Shown: one piece after another, positions 7,401-16,963 of the stretch
Layout: each line of letters starts with the position of its first letter
Numbering within the stretch: position 1 is the stretch's first letter
Origin: Lichenihabitans psoromatis
Lineage (GTDB): Bacteria > Pseudomonadota > Alphaproteobacteria > Rhizobiales > Beijerinckiaceae
DNA: 64,000 bases
Direction: 5' to 3'
NCBI RefSeq assembly: GCF_004323635.1
Contig: NZ_CP036515.1
Span: 3,101,501-3,165,500, forward strand
Notes under the pieces: model-generated
What the model was told of the DNA's origin: nothing
The model's database searches: none
Seen by the model: the letters and a program-made list of their open reading frames with translations, nothing else
Made by a program: the position numbers and the translations under genes

Positions 7401-10330
7401 GCGAAGCCTCCTCGTCCCTCGCGGCGCAACTGCGCGACGCACCCCGCCTGACACGCCCCGATCTTGCCCGAGATCGGGTCGAAGCATGGCGGGCGGGCCT
7501 CGACCCTCGTCACGCCATCGGCTTTGCGGCGCCAGAGGTCGACGCGCTCCTGCTCGGCCTCGCCGATCATTCGCCGTATCTCTGGCGGTTGGTCGTAGCA
7601 GACGACGCGCGCTTGTCTGCCATGCTGGCGGAGGCGCCGGAGCAGCATCTCGAGCGCTGTCTCGAGACGATGGACCAGCGTTGCGACAGTCCCGCCATCC
7701 CGGTCGCCGACGTCATGCAGGCGCTCCGGCAAGCGAAGGCGTCCGTCGCCTTGTTGGTGGCGCTTGCCGATCTGGGGGGCGTCTGGTCGGTCGAGGCGGT
7801 GACGGCAGCGCTGACGCAATTCGCCGACCGCGCGGTTTCGGCGGCGATCCGCGTGCTTCTGCGCGAGGCGCATCGATCCGGCAAATTGGTGCTCGCCGAC
7901 GTCGATCGGCCGGAAATCGGCTGCGGCATCGTCATTCTGGCGCTCGGCAAGCAAGGCTCGCGTGAGCTGAATTACTCGAGCGATATCGACATCGTGGCGT
8001 TTTTCGATCCGGACACGCCGACGCTGGCCGCCAAGACCGTCGCGGCGCCTTTTTATGTCAAGCTGGTCCAGAGCTTGGCGCGAATCCTCAGCGAGAGGAC
8101 GGGCGACGGCTATGTGGTGCGCGTCGATCTGCGGCTGCGACCCGATCCAGGCTCCACCGCAGTCGCACTCGGGCTGTCGTCGGCCTTCTCGTATTATGAA
8201 CGCTACGGCCAGAACTGGGAGCGGGCAGCGCTCATCAAGGCCCGGCCGGTCGCTGGCGACACAAGCCTCGGGGACGCGTTCCTACGCGATCTCTCGCCCT
8301 TCATCTGGCGCAAATATTTCGACTATGCCGCCATCGCCGACATCCATGCGATGAAGCGACAGATCCATGCGGTCCGGGGCCACTCCGAGATCGCGGTCGC
8401 CGGACATGACGTGAAGCTCGGCCGGGGTGGTATCCGCGAGATCGAGTTCTTCGTACAGACGCAGCAACTCATCTTTGGGGGACGGCGGCCCGCTCTGCGC
8501 GGCGCTCGCACGTTGGACATGCTGGCCGAATTGCATCGGGACGGCTGGGTCGATGCCGACGCGGTCGAGGATCTGTCGGCGGCTTATCGCTTCCTCCGGA
8601 CGATCGAGCATCGCCTGCAGATGATCGCCGATGAGCAGACCCAGCGCCTGCCATCCGATCCGTTGGCGCTCGCGGCTTTCGCGAACTTCGCGGGCTTCGA
8701 CGATGTCGCCGACTTTGCGGCCACGTTCGTCGCACACGCCCAAGCCGTCGAGCGGCATTACGCCAAGCTGTTCGAACATGCCCCGGCTCTCGACGCCGAA
8801 GCCGGGAGCCTTGTTTTCACCGGGGTCGAGGACGACCCGGAAACTCTTGAGACCTTGCGCGGGCTGGGGTTCCTGCGCCCGGCGCAAGCTGCGGAAGCGG
8901 TGCGAGGCTGGCATTTCGGACGACGTGCCGCAGTCCAGAGCCCGCGCGCCCGGGAAGTGCTGACCGATCTGGTGCCTCGGCTGCTGATTGCCTTCTCGCG
9001 CTCCGGCGACCCCGACGCCGCTCTGATGGCCTTCGACAAAGCGCTCGCCCGCATGCCAGCCGCCATCGAGCTCTTCTCCATGCTGCGCGAGAATGCGGCG
9101 CTGCTGGATCTCTTCGGCGATATCCTCGGCGTGGCGCCCCGCCTCGCAGCTGCCGTCGCGACCCGGCCGCACGTGCTGGATGCAGCGATCGATCCAGCCA
9201 GCCTGCAGACGGCAGGCGACCCCGTGCGACTGGAAGCCCGCGCCAAGACCGTGCTCGATCCCGACTTGCCGGATGAGGAATTTCTCGACCGCACGCGCGA
9301 TTTTGCGCAGGAGGAATTATTCCTCATCGGCGTGCGGCTGCTCTCCGCCATCGACGATCCCGCGACGTCGGGTCTGGCCTATTCCGATCTTGCCGCCATC
9401 GTGGTCCGCGCGACTCTGGCGCATTGCCAGGCGACGTTCGAGCGCGAGCATGGGGTGGTGCCGGGCGGAGCCTGCGCGGTCGTGGCGCTCGGCAAGCTCG
9501 GATCACGCGAGATGACGGCAGGGTCGGACCTCGACCTGATGCTGATCTACGATTTCGATCCCGACCATGCGGACAGCACGGGGCCACGTCCACTCGACGC
9601 GCTGCGCTACTATGCGAGGCTAACGCAGCGGTTGATCGCGGCTCTGACGGTCGCGACCCGGCGGGGCCGTTTGTACGATGTCGACATGCGGTTGCGTCCG
9701 TCTGGCGGCAAGGGGCCGCTCGCGACGCAACTCCGCAGCTTTGTCCACTACCAGGCGCATGAAGCGCAGACATGGGAACATATGACATTGACGCGTGCTC
9801 GCGTCATCGCGGGCGATAGCGCACTCTCGGCAAAGGTCGAGGCCGCGATCGCGACGGTCCTGACGTCTAGGCGCGACGCCGCTGCTTTGCGGGTGAGCGT
9901 GCGAGAGATGCGAGCGCTCGTGGCGCGGGAGAAGGGCGAAGATGATCCGTGGGATCTGAAGCTCGCTGCGGGTGGCCTGATCGATCTCGACTTCATGGCG
10001 CAATATATCGTGCTGCGGGACGCGGCAGATCATCCGTCGCTCTTGCTTCGATCGACCCGGGCAATTTTGGCGGAAACATCAAGGCTCGATCTCCTCGATC
10101 ACGGCGCCGCATCGGCATTGATCGAGGCGCATCGGCTTTACACAAACCTCCTGCAGATCATCCGCCTGACGGTCGAGGGGTCATTCGATCCCGCCACATC
10201 CGGCATCGGGGTCCGGCGGCGGATCGTCCAGGCGTCCGAGTTACCGGATTTCCAGCTTCTCGACGCTGTCCGAGCCCGCTGCGCCGCTGCTGTGCGAGCC
10301 ACTTTCGTAACGATGCTGGGCGCGCTCTGA
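7397..10330 (+). CDS. glnE: Bifunctional glutamine synthetase adenylyltransferase / adenylyl-removing enzyme
   Basis: Controls glutamine synthetase by adding and removing AMP in response to PII signalling. The 977-residue protein has the two expected nucleotidyltransferase-like halves: the N-terminal deadenylylase with GKQGSRELNYSSDIDIVAFF (about residue 184 on) and the C-terminal adenylylase with GKLGSREMTAGSDLDLMLIY (about 698 on). Each carries the G-S...S-D-x-D metal-binding core. Family length is usually 930-1000 residues. Start overlaps the kinase stop (ATGA), so it is translated in the same operon. Converges on the PAS kinase gene with only 17 bases between them. Confidence 0.96.
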   Translation: MSEASSSLAAQLRDAPRLTRPDLARDRVEAWRAGLDPRHAIGFAAPEVDALLLGLADHSPYLWRLVVADDARLSAMLAEAPEQHLERCLETMDQRCDSPAIPVADVMQALRQAKASVALLVALADLGGVWSVEAVTAALTQFADRAVSAAIRVLLREAHRSGKLVLADVDRPEIGCGIVILALGKQGSRELNYSSDIDIVAFFDPDTPTLAAKTVAAPFYVKLVQSLARILSERTGDGYVVRVDLRLRPDPGSTAVALGLSSAFSYYERYGQNWERAALIKARPVAGDTSLGDAFLRDLSPFIWRKYFDYAAIADIHAMKRQIHAVRGHSEIAVAGHDVKLGRGGIREIEFFVQTQQLIFGGRRPALRGARTLDMLAELHRDGWVDADAVEDLSAAYRFLRTIEHRLQMIADEQTQRLPSDPLALAAFANFAGFDDVADFAATFVAHAQAVERHYAKLFEHAPALDAEAGSLVFTGVEDDPETLETLRGLGFLRPAQAAEAVRGWHFGRRAAVQSPRAREVLTDLVPRLLIAFSRSGDPDAALMAFDKALARMPAAIELFSMLRENAALLDLFGDILGVAPRLAAAVATRPHVLDAAIDPASLQTAGDPVRLEARAKTVLDPDLPDEEFLDRTRDFAQEELFLIGVRLLSAIDDPATSGLAYSDLAAIVVRATLAHCQATFEREHGVVPGGACAVVALGKLGSREMTAGSDLDLMLIYDFDPDHADSTGPRPLDALRYYARLTQRLIAALTVATRRGRLYDVDMRLRPSGGKGPLATQLRSFVHYQAHEAQTWEHMTLTRARVIAGDSALSAKVEAAIATVLTSRRDAAALRVSVREMRALVAREKGEDDPWDLKLAAGGLIDLDFMAQYIVLRDAADHPSLLLRSTRAILAETSRLDLLDHGAASALIEAHRLYTNLLQIIRLTVEGSFDPATSGIGVRRRIVQASELPDFQLLDAVRARCAAAVRATFVTMLGAL

Positions 10331-10347
10331 ACCGATATCTCTTGCGC

Positions 10348-12681
10348 CTAGACCGGCACCTTCTGCCGGCGGACGGGCTTCAATTGCGGGCTCTTCGGCG
10401 CGGGCAGATGGGCCAGCACGATGGTGCCTTCGCCGACGCGCGAGCGGATGCGAAGGCTGCCGCCATGCAGTTCGAGGAGCGACCGGACGATCGCGAGGCC
10501 AAGTCCCGAGCCTTTCATGCCGTTCAGCAACGCCGGGTCGATCTGTTCAAACGGGCGGCCGAGGCGCCGGACGGCATCCGGCGCGATGCCGATCCCGTTG
10601 TCGGCCACGAAGATGTTCAGGCCGCCGTTGGCGTTGCGGGCCCGAACCGTGATGCGCCCACCCTCCGGCGTGAATTTCGAGGCATTGCAGAGGATCGTGT
10701 TCAGCACTTTTTCGAGGGCAGGGCGGTCAGCATGGACCAAGCATCCCGCCGCCGTGTCGGTCATCAGGGTTTGGCGCTTTTCGGCGGCTTGGGTTTCGAC
10801 GGCCTCGACGGCCGACAGGATAGTCTCCTCGACCGGGAAGATGCTCCGCTCGAGGCGGACGCGGCCCGATTCCAACCGCGACATTTCGAGCACGTCCGAG
10901 ATCAGCGACAGAAGGCTCTCGCCGCTGGATTTAATGTCGCCGGCATAGCCCACGTAACGCGGTGACCCGAGCGGCCCAAAAATCTCCCCACACATCAACT
11001 CGGAAAAGCCGATGATGGCATTGAGTGGTGTGCGGAGCTCATGGCTCATGTTAGCGAGAAATTCCGACTTCGCCCGGTTTGCGCTTTCGGCTTCGGCCTT
11101 TTTCTCCATGTGACGCTCGGCCAGTTCGGCGAGTTCCTGCGCTTGGGTTTCGAGCGCTTGGCGGGAGCGGCGGAGGTCGGCGACCGTCGCCATCAGGCGG
11201 CGCTCGGAATCCATCAGTCGTTCCTCGTGCAGCTTCAGCGTGGTGATGTCGGTGCCGACCGACACGTAGCCACCATCCTTGGTGCGGCGTTCGTTAATTT
11301 GGAGCCAGCGCCCGTCCGCGAGCTGCGCCTCGTAGGAGCGGGCACCCGTGCCGGGGTGTTCGCCAAGCGGAACTTGAGTCTGCACCAGCGTCGGCGTCGC
11401 ATGTGCGATCACGTCCGAGTAGCGGCTGCCCGGCGGAAAGCTGTTGGGCAGCAAATTGTGGAGCCGCAGGAATTTCGAGTTGCAGGTCACGAGGCGGTTG
11501 TCCGCGTCCCACAGCACGAAGGCTTCCGAAATGCCCTCGATCGCGTCGCTCAATCGCACGTCGGCGGTCGCGGTCCGTTCGGCCAAAACCTTTTCGTCGG
11601 TGATATCGACCGCGATGCCGACGAGATAGAGCTCGCCCGTGTAGGTTTCGCGCACCAGTTCGGCCCGCACCCTCAACCATACCCACTGGCCCGACACGTT
11701 GCGGAGGCGGAACACGTGATCGATGGCGTTGACCTTGGCGCCGGCCAGGAGTTCGGCGAGAGTCGAAAGGTCGTCGTCTTGCGGGTGCACGAGGGCGTTG
11801 ATGTCGCCGAAGGAAACGAATTCCGACGAGGCCTGCATGCCGAGCATCGCATACATGGATTCGGACCAGTAGATCCGGCCTCGCGCCAGATCCCAGTCCC
11901 ACAAGCCGCAGCGGCCGCGGTTCAGCGCCGTGTCGATCCGGCCATGAACCTTGGCGTAAAGCATCTCGGCCGCAGCGGCGCGGCCGGATTGCCAAAAATA
12001 GGCGGAGGCGATCGCGAATAACACGAAGGCGGTCGCGAATAGCAAGAATCCCGAGCGGAACGAGGCGGAGCGCCAGTCGGCCAGGAGGCCCGCAACCGGA
12101 TGCACGATGGCGATTTGCCCATAGGGCGGTCGCAGTGCGCGGACGGTCGCAAAGGCATCTTCTCCGTCCGACAGGGTGATGCGGAGAACGCCGGCTTTCT
12201 CGTTGAAAGTCGTGAGCGGCTGCGCCGGTCCGAGCCGGTCATACAGGGTCTGCTTGAACGGATGGTCGCTGCTGATCGGGTCTGGCGGCAACATGCCGAC
12301 GATGACGCCGGATGCGTCGGAAATGATCAGCTGGCGGCCAGACGCGAGAGCGCGGGACGGCAGAGTTTTGGCAAGGGTGTCGAGAAGGGAGCCGTCTGGG
12401 CTGTGGGTAATTGAATCGTTTAGTTGCGCCGCAACGACGGCGCTGACAAGTTCGATGTCGTCGACGGCATCGCCGAGGGCGCGATCGCGGGATTGGGTGG
12501 CCTGGAAAAAGGCGCCGGTCGCGAGAATCGCAAGAAAGAACACGACCATCACGGGCACGATCCGACGGATCAGCCACTCATAATCAGCCGTCCTCGGGTG
12601 AGAGGGCTCAGCCAGTGCACGCGCAAGTCCTTGCAACGACCCCGCGCGTGCGAAGTCGTTGGCCGCGTTAACGCGAGCCAT
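10348..12681 (-). CDS. PAS-domain sensor histidine kinase, PleC/PdhS-like
   Basis: A 777-residue membrane kinase. Transmembrane helix 1 (IVPVMVVFFLAILATGAFF, about residues 40-60), a periplasmic domain of about 150 residues, helix 2 (GFLLFATAFVLFAIASAYFW, near 210), two PAS domains (about 250-370 and 380-490), a short coiled coil, HisKA with His547 (EFLANMSHELRTPLNAIIGF) and HATPase. The catalytic part carries GEIFGPLG, RLGRPFEQID and LELHGGSLRIRS, resembling the PleC/DivJ/PdhS kinases that control cell-cycle phosphorelays in alphaproteobacteria; that assignment is by resemblance only. Start at 12681 is supported by AGGGGGCACCTC just upstream; an extension to 12768 lacks support. A CtrA-like box lies upstream. 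Confidence 0.88.
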   Translation of the reverse strand: MARVNAANDFARAGSLQGLARALAEPSHPRTADYEWLIRRIVPVMVVFFLAILATGAFFQATQSRDRALGDAVDDIELVSAVVAAQLNDSITHSPDGSLLDTLAKTLPSRALASGRQLIISDASGVIVGMLPPDPISSDHPFKQTLYDRLGPAQPLTTFNEKAGVLRITLSDGEDAFATVRALRPPYGQIAIVHPVAGLLADWRSASFRSGFLLFATAFVLFAIASAYFWQSGRAAAAEMLYAKVHGRIDTALNRGRCGLWDWDLARGRIYWSESMYAMLGMQASSEFVSFGDINALVHPQDDDLSTLAELLAGAKVNAIDHVFRLRNVSGQWVWLRVRAELVRETYTGELYLVGIAVDITDEKVLAERTATADVRLSDAIEGISEAFVLWDADNRLVTCNSKFLRLHNLLPNSFPPGSRYSDVIAHATPTLVQTQVPLGEHPGTGARSYEAQLADGRWLQINERRTKDGGYVSVGTDITTLKLHEERLMDSERRLMATVADLRRSRQALETQAQELAELAERHMEKKAEAESANRAKSEFLANMSHELRTPLNAIIGFSELMCGEIFGPLGSPRYVGYAGDIKSSGESLLSLISDVLEMSRLESGRVRLERSIFPVEETILSAVEAVETQAAEKRQTLMTDTAAGCLVHADRPALEKVLNTILCNASKFTPEGGRITVRARNANGGLNIFVADNGIGIAPDAVRRLGRPFEQIDPALLNGMKGSGLGLAIVRSLLELHGGSLRIRSRVGEGTIVLAHLPAPKSPQLKPVRRQKVPV

Positions 12682-12782
12682 GAGGTGCCCCCTCGTCTGC
12701 CAAGTCTGACCCGGGGAATGTGCCGCATCGCCCCGAATCACTGTCATCTGAATCCTCTGGAGCCCCAAAGTCCAGAGGTTCG

Positions 12783-12797
12783 TTAACCATAGTTTAG
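12783..12797. promoter_or_regulatory. CtrA-type binding site candidate upstream of PAS kinase
   Basis: TTAA-N7-TTAG (12783-12797) matches seven of eight positions of the CtrA full site TTAA-N7-TTAA, about 100 bases before the kinase start and in an AT-rich patch. CtrA is the cell-cycle master regulator of alphaproteobacteria, and PleC-family kinases act in its pathway, which makes the match meaningful, but one near-match could be chance. Confidence 0.4.
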
Positions 12798-12855
12798 CTT
12801 TATTTTGGCCACCGTTTTATCGGCCTAAATCCTTGAGTCGAAGCAGAGTCTTAGC

Positions 12856-15519
12856 TTAGGCAAGCGATCGGTCGACGATGTCGCGGACGTCGGCCGATAG
12901 CGTATTTCGTGCCGAGATGCGGCGAAGTGCGGCCTCGGCACGATCGCGGCGGCCGCTCTCCATCATCCGCCAGGATCGAAAGGCGTTCAGCACGCGCGCG
13001 GCGACCTGGGGGTTGATGGCATCGACCGCCAGGACGACCTCGGCCACGAGGTCATATCCGCGGCCGTCGGCACGATTGAACTGAGTTGGATTGCTCGCGA
13101 AGGAGCCGATCAGGGAGTAGACCCGGTTGGGGTTCGATAACGAGAAGGCGGGATGGCGCATGAGGCTCTGCACCCGGTCCAAGGTGGTGGGATCAGGGCT
13201 TACGGCCTGCACCGCGAGCCATTTGTCGACCACAAGCGCGTCGCGCTCGAACATCGCATAAAACCGCGCCAGCAGGCCGTCTTGTTTGGAACCGGGGATG
13301 AGGGTCATGATCCCGAGTGCGGCCATGCGATCGGTCATGTTATCGGCCGTGTCGAACTGCGCCGCGCAGAGGCGTGCGCCGTCCATCGGGTCGCCGGCCG
13401 CCAGATAACCGAGGACGACGTTTCGCAGAGCTCTTCGTCCCGCGCTGGATGCGTCTGGGCTATAGGCCACCGGCTTGGACAGCGTGTCGTAGAGGTCGAG
13501 GAGGGGTGTGCGGAGGGTTTGGCCGATATCGCCTCGAAGCTCTTCGCGTCGACGATGGATGGCATCGGGATCGACATCCCGGCCGACATCGCGCGCCAGA
13601 TCCGCTTCGCTCGGAAGGTTGAGAACCTGCGCCGTAAAGGCAGGGTCGACCAGCGCCCCGTTGAGCACGGCCGAAAAGGCGCTGAGCAGCGCGGCGAGAC
13701 GCTCCTCGTCCGGTGCTTCGTCCGACGTCAAACCGTCGAGAATATAGTGGCTCACGAGAGTCTGAGCCGCCTCCCATCGATTGAAGCCGTCGCTATCATG
13801 CGCCAGCAGGATCAACCGATCCTGTTCCGTGAGGCTCGATATCAGACGGACCGGAGCCGAAAATCCGCGCAACCAGGATGGAGAAACGGGCCCGGGAACG
13901 TCATGAAGGACGATCCGGCGCTCCGCTGTCGTGAGCTCGATGGTTCCGGCTTTACGCTCCGCCTCGGTCAGATCGTCGCTTCGGACGGCGTCGAGCGGGA
14001 TCGCGTCTCCCTCTGCGCCGACGAGGCCCAGCGCGAGCGGCATGACGAGCGGCGACTTCTCGGACTGCCCCGGCGTCTCCGGTGTGCGCTGCGCGATGTC
14101 GAGCGTCAGGGTCTTGGCAGAAGCATCGTAGCCGTGGGTGGCTGTCACCACTGGCGTGCCGGCCTGCTCGTACCAGCGCATGAATTGGGTTAGATCGCGC
14201 CCCGATGTCTCGGCGAAGCACCCAATGAATTGCTCGATCGTGGCGGCGGTGCCGTCGTACCGATCGAAATACAACGTCATGCCGGTTGCAAAAGCGTCGC
14301 TGCCGATCAGCAATTGCAGCATGCGGATGATCTCGGCGCCCTTCTCGTAGATGGTCGCCGTGTAGAAATTGTTGATCTCGCGATAGACGACGGGCCGGAC
14401 GCTATGAGCCAGCGGTCCGCCATCTTCGGGAAACTGGCGCGCCCGCAACGTGCGAACATCCGCGATGCGCTTCACGGCACGCGAGCGCTGGTCGGCGCTG
14501 AACTCCTGGTCGCGGAAGACCGTGAGACCTTCCTTCAGGCAGAGTTGGAACCAGTCCCGGCAGGTGATCCGATTGCCGGTCCAGTTGTGGAAATATTCAT
14601 GCGCTACTACGGTTTCGATGCCTGCGTAATCGGCATCGGTTGCGGTTTCGGGGGACGCCAGGATGTATTTGTCGTTGAAGACGTTGAGGCCCTTATTCTC
14701 CATCGCGCCCATGTTGAAGTCCGAGACCGCAACGATGTTGAACACATCAAGATCATAGGCGCGGCCGAACGCTGTTTCGTCCCAACGCATCGAGCGTTTC
14801 AGCGCGTCCATCGCATAGACCGCGAGCGGCTCCTTGCCGGGCTCGACATAGATTCCGAGCGAGACGACGCGTCCCTCGCTGGTCGAGAAGCTGTCGTGGA
14901 TCGACGCGAGATTGCCGCCGACGACCGCGAACAAATATGGCGGCTTGGGGTGCGGATCGTGCCAGACCGCGAAATGCCGGTCCTCACCTTCGGCAGCCTC
15001 GACCGTGCCTTGCCGCACCAGATTGCCGTTGCCGAGCAGCACACTTGCCTCGGCGCGTGCGGCCTCGATGCGGGTCGTGAAGACCGACAGGACGTCCGGC
15101 CGGTCGAGCGCGTAGGTGATGCGGCGGAAGCCCTCCGCCTCGCATTGCGTACAATAAGCCGAGCCTGACCGGTAAAGACCCATCAGTTTGGTGTTGGCCG
15201 TCGGGTCCAGCCGGGTTTCGACAATGAGGACGAACGGCCGTTGCGGCGGTGTCTCGATAGTGAGACGATCTGCTGTCGCGAACCCCGTCGATAAATCGAG
15301 CGCGGCGTCGTCGAGCGTCACGGCAACGGGGACAAGCCCATCACCATCAAGGACCAGCGGCGCATTGGCTCGGCCCTTGGGGTTGGGACGGATCGACAGG
15401 CGTGACGTCACGCGCGTCGCGGTCGGATGAAGGATGATGTCGAGATCGATTGTATCGATCACATAGTCTGACGGTCGGTAGTCGACGAGGCGGATAGGCT
15501 GGTCCTGGTCGGCGCGCAT
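12856..15519 (-). CDS. pepN: Aminopeptidase N (M1 family)
   Basis: Cytosolic zinc aminopeptidase that trims N-terminal residues from peptides. The 887-residue product has the substrate-anchoring GAMEN motif (GAMENKGLNVFND), the zinc site His307-Glu-x-x-His311 (VVAHEYFHNWTGNRITCRDW) and the third ligand Glu in LKEGLTVFRDQEF. The length matches the E. coli-type PepN with its C-terminal helical domain. Start set at 15519 because GAGGGA lies 7 bases upstream; an in-frame start at 15534 is possible. Same strand as the PAS kinase that follows after a 174-base spacer. Confidence 0.96.
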   Translation of the reverse strand: MRADQDQPIRLVDYRPSDYVIDTIDLDIILHPTATRVTSRLSIRPNPKGRANAPLVLDGDGLVPVAVTLDDAALDLSTGFATADRLTIETPPQRPFVLIVETRLDPTANTKLMGLYRSGSAYCTQCEAEGFRRITYALDRPDVLSVFTTRIEAARAEASVLLGNGNLVRQGTVEAAEGEDRHFAVWHDPHPKPPYLFAVVGGNLASIHDSFSTSEGRVVSLGIYVEPGKEPLAVYAMDALKRSMRWDETAFGRAYDLDVFNIVAVSDFNMGAMENKGLNVFNDKYILASPETATDADYAGIETVVAHEYFHNWTGNRITCRDWFQLCLKEGLTVFRDQEFSADQRSRAVKRIADVRTLRARQFPEDGGPLAHSVRPVVYREINNFYTATIYEKGAEIIRMLQLLIGSDAFATGMTLYFDRYDGTAATIEQFIGCFAETSGRDLTQFMRWYEQAGTPVVTATHGYDASAKTLTLDIAQRTPETPGQSEKSPLVMPLALGLVGAEGDAIPLDAVRSDDLTEAERKAGTIELTTAERRIVLHDVPGPVSPSWLRGFSAPVRLISSLTEQDRLILLAHDSDGFNRWEAAQTLVSHYILDGLTSDEAPDEERLAALLSAFSAVLNGALVDPAFTAQVLNLPSEADLARDVGRDVDPDAIHRRREELRGDIGQTLRTPLLDLYDTLSKPVAYSPDASSAGRRALRNVVLGYLAAGDPMDGARLCAAQFDTADNMTDRMAALGIMTLIPGSKQDGLLARFYAMFERDALVVDKWLAVQAVSPDPTTLDRVQSLMRHPAFSLSNPNRVYSLIGSFASNPTQFNRADGRGYDLVAEVVLAVDAINPQVAARVLNAFRSWRMMESGRRDRAEAALRRISARNTLSADVRDIVDRSLA

Positions 15520-15591
15520 CGGCGTTTCCCTCAAACGTTGCAGGTCAGTCAGACACGGTAGGCCGGGCGGCTTTGTGGTCGACGCCGCCGA

Positions 15592-16929
15592 TTAGGCTCG
15601 CGACCGCTCGCCTCCAGCGCCGAGGTCGGTCGCATAGGTGTCGGGCGCATAGGTCACGGCGTGGCCGCGCGGCAGCGTCACGTAGAAGTAAAGCGCCGCT
15701 CCGACGTTGGCGGCGCCAAGGCCGATCAACAACACCGGATCAGGGACGTTGATGTAAGCCGATTGGAGGCTTGCGGTCACGACCGAGCCGAGCACCATGA
15801 ACAGAGCGTTGAGGACGCTGACGCCCGCAACAACCCGCGCCCGACGATCCTCGCTCGACCAAGATTGGACTGCGGCGAAAAGAGGCACCGAGAACATGCC
15901 TCCAGCGCAGGCGAGGCCGATCAGGTCAATGGCGATCCGCAAGCCGATGAAGCTATGCAGGAAATCGCCGAGGCTCATGGTTTCGTGCACGTTGCCGAGC
16001 GAGGATGTCGCAAGGCCGATATCGACCAGGAAGATGGCCATGAACACGGCCGCAAATGGCACGTGTTTGATGTAGATACGCCCACGCGCAATCAGCACGG
16101 TGGCGAGCGATCCGAGGCCGACGCCGATGGCAAAAAACACGCTGATGGCGGTCTCGACCTCGACGCCGCCGCCGATCCGCTGCTTGACCACGAGCGGGAC
16201 GAGCGACAACGTGACGGCGCCGCTCAGCCAGAACCAACTGACGCCGAGCGCGCCAATCCAGAGGCGGCGGCTGGTGCGAAGATCGCGGATCATCGTGAAA
16301 GTCGACGCGACGAGGTTGCGCGTTATTTTGAGGCCGGGCGCCGCGATGCGGGTCGATGGAATAAATAAGGTTGCCAGATAAGAGGCGAGACCGACGCCGA
16401 TCAATTGCGCCACCACGAGCCACGGCGCGGTGGATTTTAGGCCGGTAATGCCACCCGCCACGAGGCCGAGCAGGATCGCCACGAAGGTCGCACCCTCGAT
16501 GAAAGCATTGCCGGCGGTGAGTTCCTCGGTCGACAGGTGATCGGGGAGAATGCCGTATTTGATCGGGCTGAACAGGGCGGCCGCCGCGCCGAGCGCAAAC
16601 AAACCGACGAAGAGGGTACCGATCGAGCCGAACCAGAATCCTGCCGCAACCAGGATCTGGATCGCGAATTCGCCCAGCTTCAGCCAACGCGCCACCTTGG
16701 CCTTGTCGCTCGCATCGGCCAGTTGGCCGCCGACCGCGGACAAAAGCAGGGATGGCGCGATAAACACACCGACCGCGAGTGTGACGAGCGGCCCTGCCGC
16801 TTCTTCGCCGACGCGGAACAGGATCATCATGGCCAGCATAGTGCGGACGAGATTGTCGTTGAAGGCGGAAAAGAACTGGCACCAGAATAATGGCGCGAAC
16901 CGTTTCGAGATCAACAACCTCAGAAGCAT
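15592..16929 (-). CDS. MFS transporter, LplT-like (lysophospholipid flippase family)
   Basis: A 445-residue protein with about 12 hydrophobic segments. It begins LISKRFAPLFWCQFFSAFND and continues through PSLLLSAVGGQLADASDKAK and ALFSPIKYGILPDHLSTEEL, signatures of the LplT branch that flips lysophospholipids for re-acylation. In many proteobacteria this domain is fused to, or next to, the acyltransferase Aas; neither is present here. Start at ATG 16929 with GAGG nine bases upstream; the TTG two codons earlier is less likely. Lies between mscS and pepN, all on the minus strand with short gaps. Confidence 0.8.
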   Translation of the reverse strand: MLLRLLISKRFAPLFWCQFFSAFNDNLVRTMLAMMILFRVGEEAAGPLVTLAVGVFIAPSLLLSAVGGQLADASDKAKVARWLKLGEFAIQILVAAGFWFGSIGTLFVGLFALGAAAALFSPIKYGILPDHLSTEELTAGNAFIEGATFVAILLGLVAGGITGLKSTAPWLVVAQLIGVGLASYLATLFIPSTRIAAPGLKITRNLVASTFTMIRDLRTSRRLWIGALGVSWFWLSGAVTLSLVPLVVKQRIGGGVEVETAISVFFAIGVGLGSLATVLIARGRIYIKHVPFAAVFMAIFLVDIGLATSSLGNVHETMSLGDFLHSFIGLRIAIDLIGLACAGGMFSVPLFAAVQSWSSEDRRARVVAGVSVLNALFMVLGSVVTASLQSAYINVPDPVLLIGLGAANVGAALYFYVTLPRGHAVTYAPDTYATDLGAGGERSRA

Positions 16930-16963
16930 ACGCAATAACCTCGATCGTTCCGGGGCGCGCCGA

